Assembly: GCA_018694455.1 (NCBI GenBank) | Contig: JABHNP010000232.1 | Span: forward strand, 1 to 14,883 | Source of the DNA: Planctomycetaceae bacterium | GTDB lineage: Bacteria; Planctomycetota; Planctomycetia; Pirellulales; UBA1268 | Length of the DNA: 14,883 nt | Reading direction: 5' to 3' | In this document: positions 6,829-14,883 of the stretch, piece by piece | Numbering within the stretch: position 1 is the stretch's first letter | Layout of the letters: each line of letters begins with the position of its first letter | Program-made: the position numbers and the translations under genes | Notes under the pieces: generated by a model | What the model saw: only the letters and a program-made list of their open reading frames with translations | What the model was told of the DNA's origin: nothing | The model's database searches: none

Positions 6829-8868
6829 CTATTGATCAGGAATGGGGACACCCAAAACACTTTTCTGTGGTGGCTTACCGCCGGTCATGGTGAGATAGAA
6901 TGGTTCTGGCAAGCTTTCTTTGTCACTTCTTAAAAATTGACTGAAGATCAGACCATCTTCAGGCCATTCTATTGTTGCTGTGAGACGTGCACGTACCCAA
7001 ACTGTTTCTGAGTCGGCCATATATTCAGAAATGTCAAAGAAATTGCCGCCAAAACCACCATGATTCGCAGCACGAGTATCAAGATTTGTCCACAGTTTTC
7101 CGTCAGGTGAAATATCGAGCGCAGCAATAGCTCCTGGATCGTACGGAGATGGATCGCCAGCTGTCCATACTTTAATTGTTGCCTTGATGGTTGCGTGCTG
7201 AATTGAAAATGGAGCATCAAACTTTAGAATGACGACACCTTCTTTTTTTGAAACAGTTGGACGGATGAATGTAGCGCCACCAGCAGCATGTTCGGTGTAA
7301 CACTCTGCATGATTCATGGAAACAAGATTTTGTTTCCATGAATCATCAAGTAGGTTAAAACGTACGCTTTTGAAAGGTGGCATTGTCCATGTTGTCTCGT
7401 ATTCCTGCCGTAATCGGTGTCCGGAAACATTTTGAGGAGTCGACTGAGTCCCGCATAATTTGAGAACATAGTATCCTTGCTTCGACGTGAGTTTCTCGAG
7501 CCCACTAAGTTCCCATCCGGTTCTGTTACCAGCTACTGTGACACCCTCTATGGGTACGTCATGGCCATTACGTAGCAGTTTGAAGTCGGCGGTAGAAAGA
7601 CCGAGTATTGGTTCATTAAATGCTAAATGCAGCCACCTGAGTGGGGTCGTTCTATAACTCGACACTCCAGCAAATTTGACTTCGAGTAATTTATTGTTTT
7701 TCGAAACAGTAGGTGTTGTTGCGACATTAATTTTGTTGGCCGAAGACAAAAAGTTTAAGAAAGAAAATATTGATAACACGACAAGGAGCACTGCACCTGA
7801 TGCTGTAAGAGAAGGGTGTCTTTTGGAAAAAACGAGACTTCGTTTTAGCAGTGTCTGTGGTTTTGCTGCGAGAGGCTGTCCAGAAAGAAGAGCATCAATA
7901 TCTTGCGCAAGCGTCTCAGCATTCCGGTATCGATCTCGCGGTTCTTTTGAGAGACATTTCTCGGCGATGGTATCAACTCCAGCACGGAGTTTTTTCTCAG
8001 GAACACGAATCTTATTCGGTGCTTGTTCGTGGATAACCCGGGCCGTTTCAAGAGGCGATGAATTCTTTAGATCGTACGGAAGCTTACCGGTAAGAAGTTC
8101 GTGCAGTATGACGCCAAGAGAATAGACATCACTCCGCGAATCAACTTTTTGTCCAGCGCACTGTTCTGGACTACTGTATTGGCGAGTTCCAAGAAATGTA
8201 CCGGTTTCAGTTGCATCATCATCTTGTTCTATTCGAGCGATTCCGAAGTCAATAAGCTTTGGATGCCCGTTGGAATCGACAAGTATATTACTGGGCTTGA
8301 GATCACGATGAATCACAGAACGCGCGTGTCCGTATGCTACAGCCTTGCATACTGATAAAAAGAGACGCAGGCGTTCTATAGTTGGCAAGCGATGATAGTC
8401 GGCTGCTTTTACCAACGGCATTGCATCTTGGACAAGTTCCATCACAAAATATGGAAAAATTTCACCCTTCTGTTTGATAGATCCAGCAGTATAAATCTGC
8501 GCAATGCCAGGATGAGAAAGTTGCCCTAAGAGTTCAGTCTCGCGCTTGAAACGGTGGAATGCCCGCGGCGATCGATGGCTTGGACGCATGACTTTGACCG
8601 CAACGCTTCTCTCAGGCAATCGCTGTTGTCCTTTATAGACACGACCCATGCCACCTGATGCGAGAAGCGATTCAATAATAATATCTCCGAGGTCAATTCC
8701 AAGAAAGGAATCAGTCTGCTCCACAGTAATTTCTTCATTACCTAAGCCGAAATCTGTGGTCCGTCTTGATAATTCTTCAATCGAAGGCACGGTGTCATGA
8801 TTATCGATAGGCAGTGCTGCGTCTGGCTTTTCAGTATTCGGCAACTGTTGCTTTGGTTGGATTTTCAT
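6829..8868 (-). CDS. transmembrane PknB-type Ser/Thr protein kinase with large C-terminal ectodomain
   Basis: This 679-aa protein has a complete Hanks-type kinase domain at about residues 62-330. The parts are the P-loop ASGGMGRVYKG (70-80), VAVKV with K92, the alpha-C glutamate E110, HRDLKPSN (187-194, catalytic D189), DFG (207-209), the activation segment ending in SPE (233-235), and DVYSLG (247-252). The first P-loop glycine is replaced by alanine (A70), but other catalytic residues are intact, so it should be active. One membrane helix follows (about 354-374). About 300 non-cytoplasmic residues follow that. They contain an Ig-like stretch (about 410-470, with AFNEPILGLSTADFKLLRNG, a pattern shared with surface-protein Ig domains) and a second beta-rich module (about 545-660). 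This receptor-kinase plan is common in planctomycetes. The ligand is unknown. The gene is divergent from recC. Confidence 0.9.
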   Translation of the reverse strand: MKIQPKQQLPNTEKPDAALPIDNHDTVPSIEELSRRTTDFGLGNEEITVEQTDSFLGIDLGDIIIESLLASGGMGRVYKGQQRLPERSVAVKVMRPSHRSPRAFHRFKRETELLGQLSHPGIAQIYTAGSIKQKGEIFPYFVMELVQDAMPLVKAADYHRLPTIERLRLFLSVCKAVAYGHARSVIHRDLKPSNILVDSNGHPKLIDFGIARIEQDDDATETGTFLGTRQYSSPEQCAGQKVDSRSDVYSLGVILHELLTGKLPYDLKNSSPLETARVIHEQAPNKIRVPEKKLRAGVDTIAEKCLSKEPRDRYRNAETLAQDIDALLSGQPLAAKPQTLLKRSLVFSKRHPSLTASGAVLLVVLSIFSFLNFLSSANKINVATTPTVSKNNKLLEVKFAGVSSYRTTPLRWLHLAFNEPILGLSTADFKLLRNGHDVPIEGVTVAGNRTGWELSGLEKLTSKQGYYVLKLCGTQSTPQNVSGHRLRQEYETTWTMPPFKSVRFNLLDDSWKQNLVSMNHAECYTEHAAGGATFIRPTVSKKEGVVILKFDAPFSIQHATIKATIKVWTAGDPSPYDPGAIAALDISPDGKLWTNLDTRAANHGGFGGNFFDISEYMADSETVWVRARLTATIEWPEDGLIFSQFLRSDKESLPEPFYLTMTGGKPPQKSVLGVPIPDQ
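7309..7346. repeat. 17-bp perfect inverted repeat with 4-nt loop inside the kinase gene
   Basis: The left arm ATGATTCATGGAAACAA (7309-7325) and the right arm TTGTTTCCATGAATCAT (7330-7346) are exact reverse complements around GATT. In the kinase they occupy codons 508-520 (DDSWKQNLVSMNH), the stretch between the Ig-like segment and the second ectodomain module. The frame is intact through it. Such a stem has a chance expectation of about one in 100,000 per window. Confidence 0.9.
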
Positions 8869-9014
8869 AATTTCGCTCGTTCATCCAACAATAAAAGCAC
8901 AAACAGGCCCCAGCCTTCGAGAGAATAAATTATCTATGTGCTCTTTACCAGCGTAAACATAGCGGAAATCAAAATGTCCCAAGAAATCGTGAGGCCGGAT
9001 AAACTACAAAGACT
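8869..9014. promoter_or_regulatory. shared divergent promoter region of kinase and recC
   Basis: 146 nt separate the two divergent start codons. An AT-rich core, AATAAATTAT, lies around 8925-8934 and could supply -10 elements for either direction. No clear -35/-10 pair with correct spacing and no strong ribosome binding site was found for either gene. A short overlapping frame starting near 8972 reads into recC out of frame and is not considered real. Confidence 0.4.
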
Positions 9015-12000
9015 ATGTCACTTTCTATTCATTACATCGCGAGTTTGGATGCCATCGTTGATGAGGCTGTCGAATTTTTATCTCAGCCAGAAGATTTTTT
9101 TACGGCTTACAAGATTGTCTTGCCCACAATTGGAGCTCGAAGTTGGCTTGCAGACGAACTAGCAAAAAGGCTTGGGTCGACATCAGAAGATCTGAGCGAT
9201 GGCATAGTTGCCGGAGTAGATTTTTCTTACCCGGGTTCTCTATCACGATTGATTGGATCGTGCAAAGACGAGGAAGATCCATGGTCTGTGCAGCGACTCA
9301 CTTTTGTAGTCTTAGACATTCTTGTGGAGACGCCTCACTATGATTGGCTTATTCAGCAAGCAGGGGGCCCCTTGCTTGCAGCTCGACGAATCGCTGACAG
9401 GTTCGACCGGTATCACTTTCGCCGTCCGGGTATGATTCTGGCTTGGGAAAATAACAAACCAGTACTCGCGCCAGAGGCTGGTGAGGTCAGCGAATCTGGT
9501 GAACAGATGCTAGTATCATTAGCGCGAAGTGATCGCTGGCAATTTGAGCTCTGGCAGTTGGCTCGGACGGCTATTCATCAGCCAAGTCCGCCAGCTCGGG
9601 ATCAAAATGCTCAAGGGCCGGGTCCATCAGCGGTTCTGGTAGCAGGTCTGGAAGGGCTGGCTTTTCACCAAATTGAACTTCTGAAGAAGCTTGCCACTCT
9701 TAATGATACGAATGGAAGTCACTGCAATGTTAAAGTGTTGCTCGTGCATCCGTCGTCTCTCCTTCGTATTCAATGGGAGCAAACAGCGCCGCAAGAAACG
9801 CTTGGATATCCACCAAAAAAGCAGGAAATAGATATGCTTCAGGCGGGTGATTCTTTGGTGACTTCGTGGTTGCGAGGGACACAAGAAGCTCAAATGCTCC
9901 TTGCGTCTCAGGGCCTTACTCCTATCCATATGGTTACGGAAGAAAACGAAAAAGAGAAAAAGCCAGCAACACTTTTGAAATCACTACAGCAAACGATTGC
10001 CGATGGTATCTGTAGTACAGAAAATGTTTATCTTCAAGATGAATCTGTACGAATTCATCGTTGTCATGATCTCAGCAGGCAGGCAGAGGTTCTTCATGAC
10101 GCACTACTGCACTCATTTCAACACCATAAAGATCTTGCTCCTCATGATGTTCTTATTGTGAGCCCCCGTATTTCTGAATTAGCGCCTCATCTTGAAGCTG
10201 TCTTTAGTAGAAAGCTGACAGGAAAAAGTCATGACATCGAACTCCCTCTCGTGATAGCTGATCGAGGAATTCGTGAGGTAAGTGCAGGAGCAGAACTGCT
10301 TGTTGCATTACTCAAGCTTGTTGGTTCACGGTGTTCTGTTGAAGACATGTTAGCTGTGGCGACGCACCACCTGGTTCGCGGTTATTACGACATTGATGAC
10401 AATACATTAGAAGTTTGGAAACGTTGTATCGAACGTACGCGTATTCGCTGGGGTATTGATGGGCCGCGCAGAAAGCGAGACGGACTTGATCAGCCAGAGT
10501 TAGCGGCTCATACATGGTGGCAGGGTTTGGAGAGAATGTTGCTGGGCATTCTGCTTCCAGATGGTACTCCAGAAGTGGTGCTCGGTGGTGTTGTGCCATT
10601 AACTGGTGTGGATACCTCGGATATCGAATCACTAGCACCACTTTTATCAATTGTACGTGTGATTGACGCTTTCGATCGTCTTGTTACCAATACCCATTCG
10701 GTACTTGATTGGTGTAATCACATTGAGCAAGCATTAATTCAGCTCGTAGGAGATGATACAGATGAGTTGGAGGTTGCAATTGACGAACTTGAGCAGTTGC
10801 GTCGATGTTCAACTGAAACCCGAGTACCATATCATGATATTAAAACTATTTTGATAACAACTTTGACGGCTGCAGTTGGTCACCAGCCCCTGCGTACCGG
10901 TGCGATTACAGCAACTTCCATGATCCCGCTTCGTGCAGTTCCATTTCGGGTCATCTGTGTTGCAGGATTTGATGAAGATGTTGCTGAATCTTTTGCCAAT
11001 GATAGCGATGACCTCGTTGAACGGCAGCAACTGCTTGGTGATAGTGATCCACGGATCAATGTTCGTCGTAGCTTCCTAGATTGTATTCTATCAGCCCGCA
11101 ACCAATTAATAATCACGTGTACTGGAATGAGTGTTTCCACAAATGTGAGCTTGCCTTTAATAACACCGCTTGCTGAATTTGTTGATTTTGTAGGCCGGCA
11201 TGGTGTACCTCTACAGAGTAGGAATGGTGAGGAATACAGCGATGTTGAAGTGTTCCACCCTCGGCACGCATGTAGCCACAAAAACTTTCAAATACATGGT
11301 ATTCGGCCAGACATAGTATGGAGTCACGATCAAAAAGCTTTACATGTTGCGAAAGTATTGGGAGCAACACCTCAGCCTGTGCGACCGAGGTCTACCTTGC
11401 CACCGCCTCGGACACTCCTTGAATTGACGTCACTCGCTGCATTTATGCATGACCCGTTGTGGCCATTCGTACGTGAAACGCTGGCGATTAATCCTTGGAG
11501 AAATGATGATGTTGAAATTCCCGCAACTCTTCCACTTGCGTTATCACAGTCTGAACAACGGGAATTACGCGACAATTATATTTACCGGTTTCTCAACAGT
11601 GATCAGAGTAAAGAGTTTGAAAAAATTTGGACGCAGTCTGTTCAAGCTGACGGTGATGTTCCAATTTGGGGATTCGGTGAGGCTGCGATTCAAGAAATTA
11701 CAGCATTTACTGAGGCAGTCGTTCAACAGACAAATAAAGATGGACTGTCGCTTATGAATAGGCAGGCAGAAATGGTTCGAGTCGAAGTGAATAATGTCCA
11801 GATTTCAGGAACACTGCAGATCAGCAAGGACGACTCGACATCACTCATTTTCCTTTCACCGGGGGCAAAGACGACAGCACAATTTCAGAGGCCTAAGTAT
11901 CTAGCGCTGGGACAATTACTTTTGGCGATGGCTGCTGGTATACCGATAACTCGAGCTTGTGTTTACAGTCAGCATGAAAAATGGTCACCCAACGCAGTTG

Positions 12001-12371
12001 ATGCGAAGGGGAAACCTCGTAAGGTGGTTATGGTCCGTGAAGTCACGCTCGATACAAGTATCAATAGCCAGACGGCCAAAAATCTTCTGGGAACTCTTTG
12101 TGACCTTTATCAGCAGGCAGCAGCGAGTGCTTACAGCAGTTTTGGTAAGGCTGCTGCGGAGTTTCTTACTGATCAAAATAAATCAAAAAAAACATTTAGT
12201 TCTTTTGTTAGTCACAAATCTTTTGAAAAAAGTCTTGAAGTAGTTGTTTATGGTCGAGGTCCGGTGTTCGAAAATGTCTTTTTAGATCATGAGCGACATA
12301 AGAAGTTTTTTAAGCCATACGTTGACCTCACTTATTTTAAGCCACGAACCAATATTTATTCTCCAGAATGA
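9015..12371 (+). CDS. recC: exodeoxyribonuclease V gamma subunit (RecC)
   Basis: RecC is the scaffold subunit of RecBCD. It holds RecB and RecD, splits the DNA strands and reads the Chi site; its folds are degenerate helicase and nuclease domains with no ATPase activity. The 1118-aa length closely matches E. coli RecC. Recognisable family stretches are DPWSVQRLTFVVLDIL (about 88-103), ITATSMIPLRAVPFRVICVA (about 631-650, matching the conserved PMRSIPFRV region) and AAFMHDPLWPFVRETL (about 808-823). No Walker A motif is visible, as expected. The ATG at 9015 has no clear Shine-Dalgarno site. The TGA overlaps the recB ATG by 4 nt, so the pair is an operon. A near-perfect 24-bp palindrome lies at 9356-9379. 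The region is GC-similar to its neighbours, with no sign of transfer. Confidence 0.92.
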   Translation: MSLSIHYIASLDAIVDEAVEFLSQPEDFFTAYKIVLPTIGARSWLADELAKRLGSTSEDLSDGIVAGVDFSYPGSLSRLIGSCKDEEDPWSVQRLTFVVLDILVETPHYDWLIQQAGGPLLAARRIADRFDRYHFRRPGMILAWENNKPVLAPEAGEVSESGEQMLVSLARSDRWQFELWQLARTAIHQPSPPARDQNAQGPGPSAVLVAGLEGLAFHQIELLKKLATLNDTNGSHCNVKVLLVHPSSLLRIQWEQTAPQETLGYPPKKQEIDMLQAGDSLVTSWLRGTQEAQMLLASQGLTPIHMVTEENEKEKKPATLLKSLQQTIADGICSTENVYLQDESVRIHRCHDLSRQAEVLHDALLHSFQHHKDLAPHDVLIVSPRISELAPHLEAVFSRKLTGKSHDIELPLVIADRGIREVSAGAELLVALLKLVGSRCSVEDMLAVATHHLVRGYYDIDDNTLEVWKRCIERTRIRWGIDGPRRKRDGLDQPELAAHTWWQGLERMLLGILLPDGTPEVVLGGVVPLTGVDTSDIESLAPLLSIVRVIDAFDRLVTNTHSVLDWCNHIEQALIQLVGDDTDELEVAIDELEQLRRCSTETRVPYHDIKTILITTLTAAVGHQPLRTGAITATSMIPLRAVPFRVICVAGFDEDVAESFANDSDDLVERQQLLGDSDPRINVRRSFLDCILSARNQLIITCTGMSVSTNVSLPLITPLAEFVDFVGRHGVPLQSRNGEEYSDVEVFHPRHACSHKNFQIHGIRPDIVWSHDQKALHVAKVLGATPQPVRPRSTLPPPRTLLELTSLAAFMHDPLWPFVRETLAINPWRNDDVEIPATLPLALSQSEQRELRDNYIYRFLNSDQSKEFEKIWTQSVQADGDVPIWGFGEAAIQEITAFTEAVVQQTNKDGLSLMNRQAEMVRVEVNNVQISGTLQISKDDSTSLIFLSPGAKTTAQFQRPKYLALGQLLLAMAAGIPITRACVYSQHEKWSPNAVDAKGKPRKVVMVREVTLDTSINSQTAKNLLGTLCDLYQQAAASAYSSFGKAAAEFLTDQNKSKKTFSSFVSHKSFEKSLEVVVYGRGPVFENVFLDHERHKKFFKPYVDLTYFKPRTNIYSPE
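9356..9379. repeat. 24-bp near-perfect palindrome inside recC
   Basis: GCAAGCAGGGGG (9356-9367) and CCCCTTGCTTGC (9368-9379) are reverse complements with a single G/T mismatch at the sixth pair, which would be a G-U pair in RNA. The palindrome has no spacer. It encodes part of the QQAGGPLLAA segment of RecC. Chance expectation is about 0.03 per window. Confidence 0.7.
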
Positions 12372-14883
12372 AACTTAACCTCACGAATGATCAGATTCGT
12401 AATGGCATGATCGTTGAGGCGAGTGCTGGTACAGGAAAAACGTATGCGGTTGCTGCACTCGTGGCTCGGGAACTAGCGCTCCGTGATGACCTGCGGATCG
12501 GTAATATCCTCATAACCACGTTCACTCGTAATGCGGCAATGGAATTGCGGCATCGAATCCGACAGCGACTTATCGCAACTGCAGCAGACCTACGGGGTAT
12601 AGGCTCACAGGCAAATGATGCAGTTACAGATTTGTTATTCGATATTGATGAGGCAGAACGACTAAAACGAGCATCTCGGCTTGAACGATCTTTGGTTGAA
12701 TTTGACACTGCAACAATCTCAACAATTCATGGTGTCTGTAGTAGAGTGCTAAGGACAGCAGGTGTTGATCTTGACACAGTCGTTGATGCTGAGGAAACGA
12801 ATCGTATTGTAAGCGAAGTTGTGAACGATGAAATTGTAAGCGCTGCTGCATCGGGATTACGTTGGGACGAGGTGACATTACGGTCGTGCCTGACAACGTT
12901 ATTGGGTGATCCTTTTATTGAAATGTGGTTTGATGAAAAAGAGATAGCCGATCAAAATCTGATTGATCGTCTACAGAACCTGAAGGATTTACTAGCCCAA
13001 TGCGTACAGCGTATCCACAGTGCGATGGCAGCAACACCAGACTCAAATGACTTGTTGCGACGTGCATGCGAACTCGTAAAAGATTCAGAATCTGTTGTTG
13101 TGAAAAGACTACGACAGCGTTTTTTAGTGGCGATTGTTGATGAGGCGCAGGATACAGATAGGCTCCAGTGGGAATTTTTTACACGGTTGTTTCCTGGTGA
13201 TGATAAAAGATCATTAGTGAGTGTGGGTGATCCAAAGCAAGCTATTTACAGTTTTCGTGGTGCTGATGTGCAGGCATATATTAATTTCACGAAGAAAGGA
13301 AAAAATCACCGAACTCTTGCTACAAACTGGCGTTCGGATCAGCCTCTTGTGGAATGTCTGAATGAGGTATTTTCAGAAGCTAGCTTTGGAGAAGGGATTG
13401 CATACGGCCACGTTACTGCATCGATTAACCACCAGGCATCTTGTCTCATAGGAGACGTAGAGCCCCTCGAGATCATCCATGTAGGTGAGACAGACAGCCA
13501 ACAATCACTCGTGGAGCCGGCTGTAAGAAAAGTCATTCACTTGTTGGATCAGGTGCAATTAAAACCGCCTCAAGCGAAGTCAGTACGTGCTTTGTTGCCT
13601 AGTGATATTTGTATTCTGACTCGCACAGGAAGTGTAAGTCGTATGGTTGAGCGGCGACTTGCTCAAGAAGGTATTCCAGCAGTGAGTGGTGGTACGAACA
13701 GTGTGATGACTGGCCGTATGGCATTTGATTTACGGCTTCTTCTTGAAGCTATTGAAAAGCCATCGAGTAACGGGCATATACGGAGGGCTGCCGCTACATG
13801 TTTTTTTGGCTACGCTCTATCGGATAGTGGTCTCCTCGACGATGCTGTCATGAATCAAGTGCAGGAAGAGCTTATGAAGCTCTCAGTTGTGCTCGTGCGC
13901 TATGGTATTGCGGCTTTTGGCGTGGCGATTGAACAAGAAGTCTCCATGATGGAACGCGTCGTTGCTGGTTCTGATGGTGAACGAAATCTGACAGATTTAC
14001 TTCATATTCTTGAAGCACTCGATGCGATCGGCCCTTCCGGTGGGTGTAGTCCTCAGCAGGCTGTCGAAACCGTCGTTCGCCTATCAAAGAAAGATCCAAG
14101 GCATGATCTCGTCAGCCGTCGCATTGAGAGTGACGCTGATGCAGTACGAGTGCTGACGATGCATTCGGCAAAGGGATTGCAGTTTCGATGCGTTATCGTA
14201 GCGGATCTTTGGAAGCCAGCAATGAAAAATGTCTATGCGAAATCCTATCCGACGATCTTCTATGATGATGATGGCAGACGTAAAGTCGATATCGGTTTTG
14301 CTGTTGAAAGAGCATCAATAACAGCACGCCAGCGCCAGCATGAGGCAGAAGATCAAGAGTCTAAAAGACTTTTTTACGTAGCTGCAACTCGAGCAGAGCA
14401 CTATTTAGGAATTCTGATAGCTGATGGAAAAGTACCAAGTATTATCAATCAGTCGTTTTCATTTCCGAATGCATATGTTTACTCAAGCGATCTGCCGGTA
14501 AGACTAGAACGCAATCTGAAGGCAGCGACATCTGTAAAAGGCATGACTAATGCTGCTTTGCCCCTTGTGGTGGATTCTTCACGGAGGATGTCTTTCAGTA
14601 GCATCATTGCGACTCGAAGTCATGAAGATATTTACCGGCCCGAACGTGGTGGGTATGACGAGCATGCTATGCAGACAACGAGTCAACCATTGTTATCTGA
14701 ATCGGGCAACACAGCAGGTCAGCAAGTAATCGATTTTCCAGCAGGTGTGACTGTTGGTAGTACGATCCATCAAATATTCGAAGAGGTAGACACGACGATT
14801 GTTCCTCTTGAGGAAGAAATACAACGAATCGTAAAGAATAAAATAACAAATGGGAGACTCAGGAATTTTGGTGAAAATATTAG
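12368..14883 (+). CDS. recB: exodeoxyribonuclease V beta subunit (RecB), 3' end outside the window
   Basis: RecB is the 3'-5' helicase and nuclease of RecBCD. The frame runs open from ATG 12368 (ATGA overlap with recC) to the right edge, giving 838 residues. SF1A helicase motifs are all present: Walker A EASAGTGKT (17-25, K24), Ia ITTFTRNAAMELR, II DEAQDTD (258-264), III GDPKQAIYSFRGAD (287-300), IV NWRS (320-323), V MHSAKG (598-603) and VI YVAATRA (670-676). Residues 790-805, PAGVTVGSTIHQIFEE, match the start of the RecB nuclease domain, with H801 as the first metal ligand. The two Asp and the Lys that complete the site lie past the window edge. Motif II lies about 140 residues nearer the N-terminus than I recall for E. 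coli RecB, so the 1B domain between Ia and II looks shortened. The missing tail should be about 300 residues. Confidence 0.93.
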   Translation, partial: MKLNLTNDQIRNGMIVEASAGTGKTYAVAALVARELALRDDLRIGNILITTFTRNAAMELRHRIRQRLIATAADLRGIGSQANDAVTDLLFDIDEAERLKRASRLERSLVEFDTATISTIHGVCSRVLRTAGVDLDTVVDAEETNRIVSEVVNDEIVSAAASGLRWDEVTLRSCLTTLLGDPFIEMWFDEKEIADQNLIDRLQNLKDLLAQCVQRIHSAMAATPDSNDLLRRACELVKDSESVVVKRLRQRFLVAIVDEAQDTDRLQWEFFTRLFPGDDKRSLVSVGDPKQAIYSFRGADVQAYINFTKKGKNHRTLATNWRSDQPLVECLNEVFSEASFGEGIAYGHVTASINHQASCLIGDVEPLEIIHVGETDSQQSLVEPAVRKVIHLLDQVQLKPPQAKSVRALLPSDICILTRTGSVSRMVERRLAQEGIPAVSGGTNSVMTGRMAFDLRLLLEAIEKPSSNGHIRRAAATCFFGYALSDSGLLDDAVMNQVQEELMKLSVVLVRYGIAAFGVAIEQEVSMMERVVAGSDGERNLTDLLHILEALDAIGPSGGCSPQQAVETVVRLSKKDPRHDLVSRRIESDADAVRVLTMHSAKGLQFRCVIVADLWKPAMKNVYAKSYPTIFYDDDGRRKVDIGFAVERASITARQRQHEAEDQESKRLFYVAATRAEHYLGILIADGKVPSIINQSFSFPNAYVYSSDLPVRLERNLKAATSVKGMTNAALPLVVDSSRRMSFSSIIATRSHEDIYRPERGGYDEHAMQTTSQPLLSESGNTAGQQVIDFPAGVTVGSTIHQIFEEVDTTIVPLEEEIQRIVKNKITNGRLRNFGENI

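Noticed and set aside
6941..6962. 8-bp stem with a 6-nt loop near the 3' end of the kinase gene
   Set aside because: This size is at chance level and the stem is coding. I considered it as a possible kinase terminator but it lies more than 100 nt inside the gene and has no T-run.
7676..8125. 149-codon open frame on the plus strand opposite the kinase gene
   Set aside because: It lies wholly antisense to the conserved kinase domain and transmembrane region, has no recognisable domain or ribosome binding site, and its residue pattern is what an opposite-frame reading would give.
8938..9162. Short plus-strand frame overlapping the recC start
   Set aside because: It is out of frame with recC, has no domain, and ends in the region where the RecC frame is conserved.

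Overview
The window most likely comes from a planctomycete, or less likely a related member of the PVC group. The marker is a Tat-exported HXXSHH-motif (DUF1552) protein translationally joined to a cytochrome-like DUF1587/1595/1592/1588/1585 protein, a pair that is heavily expanded in Planctomycetota. It is followed by a DUF1080-like secreted protein and an NHL beta-propeller. A PknB-type Ser/Thr kinase with a large non-cytoplasmic C-terminal region fits the same lineage. Base composition looks moderate (about 45-48% GC by eye). Shine-Dalgarno sites are often weak or absent, which also fits. The phylum is inferred from gene content; no rRNA or other phylogenetic marker is present.

Layout. (1) 2-403: 3' end of a PHB-depolymerase/feruloyl-esterase-like alpha/beta hydrolase. 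(2) 404-1187: a mostly non-coding stretch. It holds a possible 28-residue four-cysteine mini-ORF (406-492), a clear gene for a 63-residue secreted protein (597-788), a strong stem-loop (829-865), a 14-bp palindrome (941-954) and a leader hairpin (1116-1134). (3) 1188-6800: a four-gene plus-strand cluster, DUF1552 / multi-DUF cytochrome-like protein / DUF1080-like protein / NHL protein, all with export signals. (4) 6829-8868: a minus-strand receptor-like Ser/Thr kinase, convergent with the NHL gene. (5) 9015 to the end: recC and then recB with a 4-nt ATGA overlap, divergent from the kinase. RecB has all its helicase motifs and the first nuclease-domain histidine, but the window ends before the rest of the nuclease.

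How the genes work together. The four-gene cluster looks like an exported module for redox or carbohydrate chemistry outside the cytoplasm. Its precise activity is not established. The kinase would sense something outside the membrane and phosphorylate cytoplasmic targets. RecC and RecB are two subunits of the RecBCD helicase-nuclease for double-strand-break repair and destruction of foreign linear DNA; recD would be expected beyond the right edge.

The most unusual signal is not a gene. It is a perfect 17-bp inverted repeat with a 4-nt loop inside the kinase coding sequence (7309-7346). A perfect 12-bp stem lies in the NHL gene (6605-6635) and a 24-bp palindrome with one mismatch lies in recC (9356-9379). 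The three are unrelated in sequence, lie within about 2.8 kb, and are all in protein-coding DNA. No tRNA, rRNA, CRISPR array, transposase or phage gene was seen.
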